Shown: positions 1-6,905 of the stretch, piece after piece
Layout: each line of letters starts with the position of its first letter
Position numbering within the stretch: position 1 is the first letter of the stretch
From: CALAED01 sp937891035
GTDB taxonomy: Bacteria > Actinomycetota > Actinomycetes > Streptosporangiales > Streptosporangiaceae
Direction of reading: 5' to 3'
Assembly: GCA_035642125.1 (NCBI GenBank)
Contig: DASQSZ010000137.1
Coordinates: forward strand, 1 to 26,227
DNA length: 26,227 nt
The notes under the pieces: model-generated
What the model saw: only the letters and a program-made list of their open reading frames with translations
Databases searched by the model: none
Told to the model about the DNA's origin: nothing
Translations under genes and position numbers: made by a program

Positions 1-1371
1 CTCGGTCCGGCGCAAGAACCGATAGGCCGACATCAACGCGGCCGCGTCGTCGCGCCCTACGTAGCCGCCGGCCGAGAGCGCATCGAGCGCGACAAGCGTG
101 GTCGGGCTGCGCAGGCTCTCATCCACCCGTCCGTGCACGAGTTGCAGGAGCTGTACGGCGAACTCCACGTCGCGCAGCCCGCCGGGGCCGAGCTTCAACT
201 CTCGCTCCGCGGTGTCGGCGCTTTGCCGTAGGTGGTCTTCGACGCGGCGGCGCATCGCCTGGACGTCCTCGACGAAGTCCTCCCCCTCGGCGGCCCGCCA
301 CACCATGGGGCCCAGGGCGTCGATGTAGGCCTGCCCGAGCGCGCGGTCGCCCGCCACCGGACGGGCCTTGAGCAGGGCCTGGAACTCCCAGGTCTTGGCC
401 CAGCGCCCGTAGTACGCCTGGTGGCTGGCGAGCGTGCGCACCAGGGGGCCTGCCTTGCCCTCGGGCCGCAGCGCCGCGTCGACCTGCCAGAGCGCGCCCT
501 CGATCGTGCTGGCCGAGCAGGCGCGCAGCAGCCCGGAGGCCAGCCGGGTGGCCGCGCGCAGCGCGACGTCCTCTGGATGCCCGGGCACCGGCTCGGCCAC
601 GAAGATCACATCGACGTCGCTGGCGTAGTTGAGCTCGCTGCCGCCGCACTTGCCCATGCCGATCACGGCCAGCCGACAGCTGCCGGCATCAGGGACGCCG
701 GCCCTGGCGATGGCGAGGCCGGCCTCGAGCGTAGCCGCGGCCAGCTCGGCCAGCTCTTCGGCCACGTCGTCGACCGCGGCGACGCCCGTCAGATCCCGCC
801 CGGCCAGATGCAGCAGGTGGCGACGGTATTCGGCCCGCAGCGCCACCAGCGGCTCGGGCGCGCCGGCACCCGCGGCACCGGCCGCGGCGGGACCGGCCGC
901 AGCGGCGGCGACGGCGACGGCCGCGACGGGGGTCTCGGCGTCCGGGTCGGCGCCGACCGCCCGCAACAGGGCGGCCCGCACGGCGGCGGCGCCCGGCCGG
1001 CGCAGGGCCGCCGGACCCGCCAGCACCCGCCAATGATCGGGATGCCGGGCCAGGTGATCACCGAGCGCCGCGCTCACGCCAAGCACGGCGAGCAGCCTGG
1101 CCCGTAGACCCTCGTCCTCGTCGAGTGCGTTGAGCAGCGCCGTGACGTCCTCGGCCCGATCGATCAGCGTGAGCAGGCCGGTCAGGGCGAGGTCGGGGTG
1201 GGCGGTACCGCTGAGCGCCTCGATCAGCGCGTCGTCGACGTCGGCCTCGGTGGCGGCCAGCAGCCGTTCCGCCCGCGTCGCTTCGGTGAACCCCAGCCGC
1301 GCCAGCCGGCCGGCGAGAGACGGACGGCGGCCGGGCTCCCAGGGCCTGCCCGATGTCCCTTCCTCGTCCAC
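1..1371 (-). CDS. glnE: Glutamine synthetase adenylyltransferase/adenylyl-removase, N-terminal part (cut by window edge)
   Basis: Reading the minus strand from a GTG at 1371 gives about 457 codons without a stop up to base 1, so the gene continues outside the window. GlnE proteins are about 1,000 residues, so this is the N-terminal adenylyl-removase half. It regulates glutamine synthetase by removing AMP from, and in its C-terminal half adding AMP to, a tyrosine of GlnA. The diagnostic nucleotidyltransferase signature GMGKCGGSELNYASDVDVIF is read around 600-662, followed by the family stretches ALRPEGKAGPLVRT and LKLGPGGLRDVEF. The N-terminus reads SLAGRLARLGF, typical of actinobacterial GlnE. 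An Ala-rich stretch lies near 850-1000. The start is a choice between GTG 1371 (GGAGG five bases upstream) and GTG 1383 (GGGGAGG five bases upstream). Both are good, and I favour neither strongly. Identity is very secure. Confidence 0.95.
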   Translation of the reverse strand, partial: MDEEGTSGRPWEPGRRPSLAGRLARLGFTEATRAERLLAATEADVDDALIEALSGTAHPDLALTGLLTLIDRAEDVTALLNALDEDEGLRARLLAVLGVSAALGDHLARHPDHWRVLAGPAALRRPGAAAVRAALLRAVGADPDAETPVAAVAVAAAAAGPAAAGAAGAGAPEPLVALRAEYRRHLLHLAGRDLTGVAAVDDVAEELAELAAATLEAGLAIARAGVPDAGSCRLAVIGMGKCGGSELNYASDVDVIFVAEPVPGHPEDVALRAATRLASGLLRACSASTIEGALWQVDAALRPEGKAGPLVRTLASHQAYYGRWAKTWEFQALLKARPVAGDRALGQAYIDALGPMVWRAAEGEDFVEDVQAMRRRVEDHLRQSADTAERELKLGPGGLRDVEFAVQLLQLVHGRVDESLRSPTTLVALDALSAGGYVGRDDAAALMSAYRFLRRTE

Positions 1372-1544
1372 TCGGCCCTCCACACCGCCCTCCCCCGTAC
1401 GCGCCCGCACCTGCCTACCGTAGTGCGAGCAATAAATCCGGGCGGCGGTAAACCACCCGTGATCATGCCGCGTCTTCACTGATAGCGCGGAGCGGAGGCG
1501 CTCGGTACTCCCCAGCACGTCGGGCGCTTCCGCTTCGCACGACC

Positions 1545-1568
1545 GCCCGGCACGACGGTGTGCCGGGC
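1545..1568. terminator. Perfect 9-bp hairpin between the MFS gene and glnE
   Basis: GCCCGGCAC (1545-1553) and GTGCCGGGC (1560-1568) form a perfect 9-bp stem with a 6-base loop. It lies in the gap between the MFS stop (1668) and the glnE start. There is no T-tract on the minus strand, as is common for actinobacterial terminators. It could instead be a transcription-factor site upstream of glnE. Confidence 0.45.
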
Positions 1569-1612
1569 CCTTTGACCATGCTGTTCGGATAGCCGTGGCC
1601 AGCACAACGGCG

Positions 1613-1652
1613 ATCGCCCGGGAGGCCGCACCGCGCGCGGCCCCCGGGCGAT
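1613..1652 (-). terminator. Strong hairpin just after the MFS stop codon
   Basis: Arms 1613-1629 and 1637-1652 pair over 16 bp with one bulged A (1623) and a 7-base loop, beginning 16 bases beyond the MFS stop on the minus strand. No U-tract follows. The stem length and position make it the likely terminator of the MFS transcript. The rest of the roughly 300-base gap up to glnE (1372-1667) holds only this hairpin, the one at 1545-1568 and, presumably, an unrecognised glnE promoter. Confidence 0.6.
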
Positions 1653-1667
1653 GGCCCGGTGCGAGGT

Positions 1668-3257
1668 TCAGACGCCGACGGGCTCGGCGACCGATTCGTC
1701 GGATCCCGCGTGCCGCTCCGCCGGCACCTCGACGGGATCGCCGCGCAGCGGCACCTCGCGGATGAACAGGGCGACGACGAAGGCGACGGCGGCAAAGCCG
1801 GCGGCCCCGATGAAGACGCCGCTCACTCCGTGGGTGACCGCCTGCGTGACGGCGTCCCTGACGCCCTCGGGCAGCCGCCTCACCATCTCCGGGGTGAGCT
1901 GAGTGCCGCCGGCCGACAGCGCCGCGCCCTTCGCGCCCAGCTGAGAGGTCAGCTCGCTCGTCAGCTGGTTGCCGTAGATCGCGCCGAGCAGGGAGACGCC
2001 CAGCGAGCCCCCGAGCGTCCGGAACAAGGTGGCCGCGCCGCTCGCCGCGCCCAGGTCCTTCATCTCCACGCTGTTCTGCGCGATCAGCATGGTGTTCTGC
2101 ATCAGGAAGCCCATCCCGACACCGAACACGATCATGAACAGTGACGTGACCAGCAGGCTCGTACCGGTGGTGAGTCCGGCCAGCAGAAGCGCGCCCACGG
2201 TCATGAAGACGCCGCCGATGATCGGGTAGATGCGGTACCTGCCGGTGCGGGTGATGAGGTTCCCCACCACGAGCAGCGTGACCAGCATGCCGGCCATGAG
2301 CGGAAGCAGCAGCAGCCCGCTGCCGGTGGCCGAGGCTCCCTGCACGAGCTGCTGGAACAGCGGCAGGAACGTCACCGCGCCGAACATCGCGAAGCCGACC
2401 AGGAAGCCGAGCACCGACACCAGCGAGAAGTTGGCGTTGCGGAACAGCCGCATCGGCACGATCGGCTCGGCGGCCCGCAGCTCCCAGAGCACGAACAACA
2501 CCAGCGACACGACCGAGCCGATCCCGAGTCCGATGATGGTCGACGAGCCCCAAGCGTGTTCGGTGCCGCCCCACGTGGCGAGCAGGATGAGCGCGCTGAC
2601 CCCCGCCGTGAGCAGCACGACACCCAGGTAGTCGACGCGGTGGCTGGTCCGCCGTCTCGGCAGGTGCATGGTCAGCGCGGTCACCAGCAACGCCAGCGCG
2701 CCCAGCGGCAGATTGACGTAAAACGCCCAGCGCCAGCTCAAGTGGTCGGTGAACAGCCCGCCCAGCAGCGGCCCGCCGATCATGGCCAACGGCATCACCG
2801 CGGCCATCACGCCCTGATAACGGCCACGTTCCCGCGGTGAGACGAGGTCGCCGATAATCGCCATGGAGCCGACGATGAGCCCGCCGGCGCCGAGGCCCTG
2901 CACGCCGCGGAAGGCGATGAGCTCGCTCATGCTCTGCGACATGCCGGCCAGCGCGGACCCGATGAGGAACAGCACGATGGCGGCCATGAACACGCTTTTG
3001 CGGCCGTACAGGTCGCCGAGCTTCCCCCAGACCGGCGTGGAGACGGCGGTGGCCAGGGTGTAGGCGGTGACGACCCAGGCCAGATGCGTCAGCCCGCCCA
3101 GCTCGCCCACGATCGTCGGCATCGCGGTGCCGACCACCATGTGGTCGAGCATCGCGAGCAGCATGGCGATCATCAGCCCGCTCAGCACGGTGTAGATCTC
3201 GCGTTTGCTTCTTCGCCCGGAGGGTGGCGCGGAAGTGGTGTCCTTCGTCCCCGTCAT
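1668..3257 (-). CDS. MFS drug exporter, DHA2 (EmrB/QacA) family, 14 TM
   Basis: A 529-residue integral membrane protein of the proton-driven multidrug DHA2 group. Residues 25-45 hold TM1 with the motif LDHMVVGTAMPTI, which corresponds to motif D1. Motif A reads GKLGDLYGRKS at about residues 78-88. A motif C-like glycine/proline stretch (PLAMIGGPLLGG) lies in TM5. Length and hydrophobic pattern fit 14 helices. The soluble N-terminus is Lys/Arg-rich, and the C-terminal tail after the last helix is acidic. The start ATG at 3257 has AAGAGG upstream. It is divergent from the TetR gene at 3402, and their shared 144-bp spacer carries three related operator-like sites, so expression is probably induced when TetR binds a substrate of the pump. 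The substrate is not predictable; an antibiotic or toxic metabolite is the usual case. Confidence 0.9.
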   Translation of the reverse strand: MTGTKDTTSAPPSGRRSKREIYTVLSGLMIAMLLAMLDHMVVGTAMPTIVGELGGLTHLAWVVTAYTLATAVSTPVWGKLGDLYGRKSVFMAAIVLFLIGSALAGMSQSMSELIAFRGVQGLGAGGLIVGSMAIIGDLVSPRERGRYQGVMAAVMPLAMIGGPLLGGLFTDHLSWRWAFYVNLPLGALALLVTALTMHLPRRRTSHRVDYLGVVLLTAGVSALILLATWGGTEHAWGSSTIIGLGIGSVVSLVLFVLWELRAAEPIVPMRLFRNANFSLVSVLGFLVGFAMFGAVTFLPLFQQLVQGASATGSGLLLLPLMAGMLVTLLVVGNLITRTGRYRIYPIIGGVFMTVGALLLAGLTTGTSLLVTSLFMIVFGVGMGFLMQNTMLIAQNSVEMKDLGAASGAATLFRTLGGSLGVSLLGAIYGNQLTSELTSQLGAKGAALSAGGTQLTPEMVRRLPEGVRDAVTQAVTHGVSGVFIGAAGFAAVAFVVALFIREVPLRGDPVEVPAERHAGSDESVAEPVGV

Positions 3258-3308
3258 CGCTAGCCTCTTCTTTAGAAAGAAAGTCCTGGCTTGGAAGGCC
3301 TGAGTGTT

Positions 3309-3381
3309 ACTTACTTGCCGACCGGCTAGTTTACTTACTTGTCGTACGGTAAGCTACTAGCTAGCCGGTCGTCAAGTTAGT
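3309..3381. promoter_or_regulatory. Three-copy TetR operator region
   Basis: Three related 22-bp sites lie in the divergent spacer. Site A is at 3309-3330 and site B at 3333-3354, both in direct orientation and 24 bp apart. Site C is at 3360-3381 in inverted orientation. A and inverted C agree at 19 of 22 positions. All begin with AACTTG or ACTTG-like halves (CTTACTTG in A and B), and A and C share the core CGACCGGCTAG. The arrangement makes A and C a long imperfect inverted repeat around B. The divergent TetR gene starts at 3402, so it is the natural ligand (inference). Confidence 0.75.
3346..3375 (-). promoter_or_regulatory. Probable promoter of the MFS gene
   Basis: On the minus strand TTGACG (3375-3370) and TACCGT (3351-3346) are separated by 18 bp, close to the actinobacterial housekeeping consensus TTGAC(A/G)-TAnnnT. 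The -35 lies in operator site C and the -10 in site B, so repressor occupancy would block it directly. The predicted start near 3338 gives a leader of about 80 bases. Confidence 0.5.
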
Positions 3382-3401
3382 TCTGAGGAAGTGGGTCCGA
3401 G

Positions 3402-3986
3402 ATGAGCGGGCAACGAGGCGACACGCGCGAAAAGATCCGCGCGGTAGCGCTTGAACTGTTCGCCGAACAGGGCTACGAGAAGACCTCGCTGCGTGAGATC
3501 GCCGAACGCCTCGGGGTGACTAAGGCGGCGTTGTACTACCACTTCAAGAGCAAGGAAGACATCGTCGCCAGCCTGTACCACGACGTCCAACTAGAGGTCG
3601 AGAAGATCATCGCCTGGGGCGACGCGCAGCCGCGCACGATGGAGACCCGGCGGGAGCTCATCCGCCGGTACTACGCGGCGATGACGCGCGATCAGGGCAG
3701 CGCCCTGATCCGGTTCATGCAGGACAACCACACCGCCGTGCAGGAGGTGAAGGCCGCCGACCAGGTGCGGGAGCGGTTCTTGCGGCTCGCCCAGCTCGTC
3801 ACCGACCCCGAGGCCGAACTGGCCGATCAACTCCGGGCGCGAATGGCGTTCTTCGCTCTCAACGCGAGCGCGTTCGCCCTGCGCGACCTGGACGTCACCG
3901 ACGAACAGCGCCACGAGGCCGCGCTCGCCGTCGCGCTCGACCTGGTCTCCGGCTCGCGCGCCGACGTCGACCTCGCGCCCGGGTGA
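3402..3986 (+). CDS. TetR-family repressor, divergent from MFS exporter
   Basis: A 194-residue TetR/AcrR regulator. The N-terminal helix-turn-helix spans about residues 10-57 and includes TSLREIAERLGVTKAALYYHF, an intact recognition helix region. The rest is a helical ligand-binding and dimerisation domain with no recognisable subfamily. The start ATG follows GAGGAAG about ten bases upstream. Divergent placement against a drug exporter, with three operator-like repeats between them, indicates local control of both genes, with ligand release derepressing the pump. The gene converges on glnA2 with about 70 bases between the stops, where I see only weak GC-rich inverted repeats and no convincing terminator. 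Ligand unknown. Confidence 0.9.
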   Translation: MSGQRGDTREKIRAVALELFAEQGYEKTSLREIAERLGVTKAALYYHFKSKEDIVASLYHDVQLEVEKIIAWGDAQPRTMETRRELIRRYYAAMTRDQGSALIRFMQDNHTAVQEVKAADQVRERFLRLAQLVTDPEAELADQLRARMAFFALNASAFALRDLDVTDEQRHEAALAVALDLVSGSRADVDLAPG

Positions 3987-4056
3987 GCACCGCCCGGCCG
4001 GGGCTCTCGGCGGCAGGCGCGGGCGCTGCGGGGCCTAAAGGGACGGTGCCGGGGAT

Positions 4057-5418
4057 TCAGAGGACGGCGATGTAGCGACGGCGTTCGTACTCGGTGACCT
4101 GACGCCGGTAGTCGTCCCACTCCGCCCGCTTGTTGCGCAGGAAGAAGTCGAAGACGTGCTCGCCGAGGACCTCGGGCACGAGGTCGCTGCGTTCCATGGC
4201 CCGTACGGCCTCGTCCAAGCTCTGCGGCAGCGGCTGGATGCCCATGGCGTGGCGCTCGGCCGGGTTCAGCGCCCACACGTCGTCCTCGGCGCCCGGCGGC
4301 AGCTCGTATCCCTCTTCGATGCCCTTGAGCCCCGCCCCCAAGATCACGGCGAAGGCGAGGTAGGGATTGCAGGCACTGTCGAGCGAGCGGAACTCGATCC
4401 GGGTGGCGTGCCCCTTTTGCGGCTTGTACATCGGCACGCGGACCAGCGCCGAGCGGTTATTGTGCCCCCAGCAGATGTACGGCGGGGCCTCGCCGCCGGC
4501 GCCGGCGGAGGCGCCGACGCCGCCCCACAGCCGCTTGTAACTGTTGACCCACTGGTTGCAGACCGCGGTGATCTCGCCGGCGAACCGCAGCACCCCGGCG
4601 ATGAACGCGCGCCCCACCTTGGACAGCTGGAACTCCGCGCCCGGCTCGTAGAAGGCGTTGCGGTCGCCCTCGAACAGCGACATGTGGGTGTGCATGCCGG
4701 ACCCGGGGTGCTCGGTGAACGGCTTGGGCATGAAACTCGCCCACACGCCCTGCTCCAGGGCCACCTCCTTCATGACCAGGCGGAAGGTCATGATGTTGTC
4801 GGCCGTGGTGAGGGCGTCGGCGTACCGCAGGTCGATCTCCTGCTGGCCGGGCGCGCCCTCGTGGTGGCTGAACTCCACCGAGATGCCCATCGACTCGAGC
4901 ATCATGATCGCGTTGCGCCGGAAGTCGTGCGCGGTGTTGTGCGGGGTGTGATCGAAGTAGCCGCCGGCGTCGACGGGCTCCGGCTTGCCGCCGCCCTCCC
5001 CGCGGTCCCTGAGCAGGAAGAACTCGATCTCGGGATGGGTGTAGAAGGTGAAGCCGAGGTCGGCGGCCCTGGCCAGCGCGCGCTTGAGCACATACCGCGG
5101 GTCGGCGAAGCTCGGCGTGCCGTCGGGCATGAGGATGTCGCAGAACATACGGGCCGCGCCGGGCGACTCCGATCGCCATGGCAGCACTTGGAAGGTGGCG
5201 GGGTCGGGTTTGGCGAGCATGTCCGCCTCGTACACGCGGGCGAAGCCCTCGATCGCGGAGCCGTCGAAGCCGATGCCCTCGGCGAAGGCGCCTTCGAGCT
5301 CGGCCGGGGCGACCGCGACCGACTTGAGGAACCCGAGCACGTCGGTGAACCACAACCGGATGAAGCGGATATCACGCTCCTCGAGCGTACGGAGCACGAA
5401 CTCCTGCTGACGGTCCAA
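4057..5418 (-). CDS. glnA2: Type I glutamine synthetase paralogue, GlnA2 type (likely gamma-glutamylpolyamine synthetase)
   Basis: 453 residues beginning LDRQQEFVLRTLEERDIRF from TTG 5418, which has AGGGG about eight bases upstream. The open frame runs on to 5664, but that extension has no family similarity and spans the promoter region. GS landmarks are intact: FYTHPEIEFFL, the ATP/glutamate region around NQWVNSYKRLWGG, and SGMHTHMSL. The short type I form and N-terminus match actinobacterial GlnA2 rather than the assimilatory GlnA1. In Streptomyces coelicolor GlnA2 was reported to glutamylate polyamines, so polyamine use is a likelier role than ammonium assimilation (family knowledge). The site equivalent to the adenylylated tyrosine reads EGYELPP, so a tyrosine is present, but that does not show it is modified. 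A GlnR-type box lies upstream. The glnE gene sits 2.7 kb away on the same strand. Confidence 0.88.
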   Translation of the reverse strand: MDRQQEFVLRTLEERDIRFIRLWFTDVLGFLKSVAVAPAELEGAFAEGIGFDGSAIEGFARVYEADMLAKPDPATFQVLPWRSESPGAARMFCDILMPDGTPSFADPRYVLKRALARAADLGFTFYTHPEIEFFLLRDRGEGGGKPEPVDAGGYFDHTPHNTAHDFRRNAIMMLESMGISVEFSHHEGAPGQQEIDLRYADALTTADNIMTFRLVMKEVALEQGVWASFMPKPFTEHPGSGMHTHMSLFEGDRNAFYEPGAEFQLSKVGRAFIAGVLRFAGEITAVCNQWVNSYKRLWGGVGASAGAGGEAPPYICWGHNNRSALVRVPMYKPQKGHATRIEFRSLDSACNPYLAFAVILGAGLKGIEEGYELPPGAEDDVWALNPAERHAMGIQPLPQSLDEAVRAMERSDLVPEVLGEHVFDFFLRNKRAEWDDYRRQVTEYERRRYIAVL

Positions 5419-5444
5419 AGTCCATCCCCTCTGATGCCGTGCTA

Positions 5445-5474
5445 GGCAGACCCGCCGCCTCTTGAAAGTCTGCC
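5445..5474. repeat. Inverted repeat in the glnA2 leader
   Basis: GGCAGAC (5445-5451) and GTCTGCC (5468-5474) form perfect 7-bp arms with 16 bases between, lying between the GlnR-type box and the TTG start. It may be an operator or leader hairpin. No assigned factor. Confidence 0.4.
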
Positions 5475-5482
5475 CGGAGCTT

Positions 5483-5498
5483 GTTACTGCCACGTTAC
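5483..5498 (-). promoter_or_regulatory. GlnR-type box upstream of glnA2
   Basis: On the minus strand GTAAC-GTGGCA-GTAAC matches the GlnR a-site/b-site pattern GTNAC-n6-GNAAC at every defined base. It ends about 64 bases before the glnA2 start, a normal position for an activator site. GlnR is the global nitrogen regulator of actinomycetes (family knowledge), and direct control of glnA2 by nitrogen status is the inference. The rest of 5419-5703 holds the leader repeat and otherwise nothing recognisable. Confidence 0.6.
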
Positions 5499-5703
5499 AG
5501 GCCGGTTCTTGCTGCTCGCCCCCCCATCCGGCGGCGGCGCCGTCCTGGTCTCGTGAGCCGGGCTTTGCCTGGTTGCCGGAGACTTTGATCGCCTGGTACC
5601 CGCGCCCGGCCGGTCCGCGCCACGCCGCTCGATAGCGTGCGGTCGTAGGCACGTGCGGCCGCACCGCGACCAGGCCGCGGTGCGGCGACGAGCGAGGGGG
5701 ATC

Positions 5704-6825
5704 GTGGGCGACTCGACCACGGGCACGGTGGACGCGACGCTGCTGCTTTCACTGCCGGAGCGGGCGGCGATGTTCACCGGCGCCGACCGGATCCACCAAG
5801 ACGTGTGGGCCATCGGGGCGACCACCGGAGCCTGGGCCAGGGACGCCGGGCTCTTCGTGGGCGAGCCGGACACCTCGCCGCTCGAACGCGCCCGGTTCGA
5901 ACGGCTGGCCGCACGTGTCTTCCCCGCCGCGCCCGTGGATCGGGTCACGCTCTACGCACGGTGGCTGATCTGGCTCTACGCCTTCGATGACGCCCGCGAC
6001 GACGGACCGGTCGGCGGCTCGGCCACGGCGGTGGACGATCTTTACGGTCACCTGCTGATGTCGCTGCGGCGGGGTGGTCCGCGCCTCGGCGCCGATCCGC
6101 TGGAACTCGCGCTGAACGAGCTGTGGCGGACGACCACGCCGCCGATGAGCCAGGACTGGCGGCGCCGCTTCCTCACCAACATGGAACGGCACCGGGCCGC
6201 CTGCGTCGAGGAGGCGGTCAATCGCCGCACCGGGCGGACGCCGACGCTCGATGAGTATCCCTCACTGCGCCGCCGCTCGCTCGGCAGGTTCCTGTTCGAC
6301 CTGGTCGAGCCGGTGCTGGGCGTCGAGTTGCCCGCGGCGGTGGTGCCGACGGGGCCCTGGCAAAGCCTCGTGGAGGGGCTCACCGATCTCACCGCCTGGT
6401 GCAACGATGTCGCCTCGCACCCGATGGAGGCGGCGCGTGACGACCCACACAACTACGTGACGGTCATCGCCACGGCCGGCGGGCGGGACCCTGTCCGAGC
6501 CGCCGACCGGGTGATCGACCGCATCGCCGAGCGGGCGGGTGAGATCGCCGCCGCGGCGCGCGGCCTGCCGGCCGACCTGACCGCGCTGGGAGTGCCGGCC
6601 GGCAGCGTCCGGCGGGCCGGCGAGGTCGCGGCCGTGCTGGTCCGCGCGCAGGGCGCCCAACTCGAATGGCTCCAAGAAAGCGGTCGTTACGGCATGGGAG
6701 TGCGCGTCCCCGTGGGGCCGGTCCGTGCCGGGCCGGTCGGCGGGGCGGTCGGCGGCGGGCCGGGCTTCGCCGTGCCCAGGGCGCGCGGCCAGTGGAGGGC
6801 GAGCGACGCCCCGGCCGAGCGCTGA
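5704..6825 (+). CDS. Class I terpene cyclase (sesquiterpene-synthase type)
   Basis: 373 residues from GTG 5704, chosen because AGGGGG lies just upstream; an in-frame GTG at 5653 lacks a ribosome site. All hallmarks of bacterial class I terpene synthases are present. The Asp-rich motif FDDARDD is at residues 94-100. An RRR cluster at 189-191, about 45 residues before the second metal motif, fits the pyrophosphate-sensor arginine and is followed by GRFLFDLVEP. The NSE motif NDVASHPME is at 234-242, and the terminal RY pair at 328-329. These bind the Mg2+ trinuclear cluster and diphosphate, so the enzyme should ionise a prenyl diphosphate, most likely farnesyl. The C-terminal 40 residues are Gly/Pro-rich and unlikely to be folded. 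No prenyltransferase or P450 lies beside it, and the product cannot be named. It stands divergent from glnA2 and 80 bp upstream of nadE on the same strand. Confidence 0.88.
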   Translation: MGDSTTGTVDATLLLSLPERAAMFTGADRIHQDVWAIGATTGAWARDAGLFVGEPDTSPLERARFERLAARVFPAAPVDRVTLYARWLIWLYAFDDARDDGPVGGSATAVDDLYGHLLMSLRRGGPRLGADPLELALNELWRTTTPPMSQDWRRRFLTNMERHRAACVEEAVNRRTGRTPTLDEYPSLRRRSLGRFLFDLVEPVLGVELPAAVVPTGPWQSLVEGLTDLTAWCNDVASHPMEAARDDPHNYVTVIATAGGRDPVRAADRVIDRIAERAGEIAAAARGLPADLTALGVPAGSVRRAGEVAAVLVRAQGAQLEWLQESGRYGMGVRVPVGPVRAGPVGGAVGGGPGFAVPRARGQWRASDAPAER

Positions 6826-6905
6826 GGCCGCCGGGCCGGCGTTCTTTTCGTCACATTGACGAGATAAATCACTCGTGGCCGGCTCTCGAGATCTAGGGTG
6901 AAGAC

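Noticed and set aside
232..1107. Long plus-strand open frame of 291 codons over glnE
   Set aside because: It is the antisense shadow of glnE: the minus strand carries the family signature GMGKCGGSELNY and the plus frame has no recognisable domain.
4156..5445. 429-codon plus-strand frame opposite glnA2
   Set aside because: Composition is His/Gly/Ala/Arg-rich with no domain, while the minus strand encodes an intact GlnA2.
6826..6905. GlnR-like box in the nadE leader
   Set aside because: GTCAC is followed at the right distance by GAGAT, which misses the second half GNAAC at three positions.
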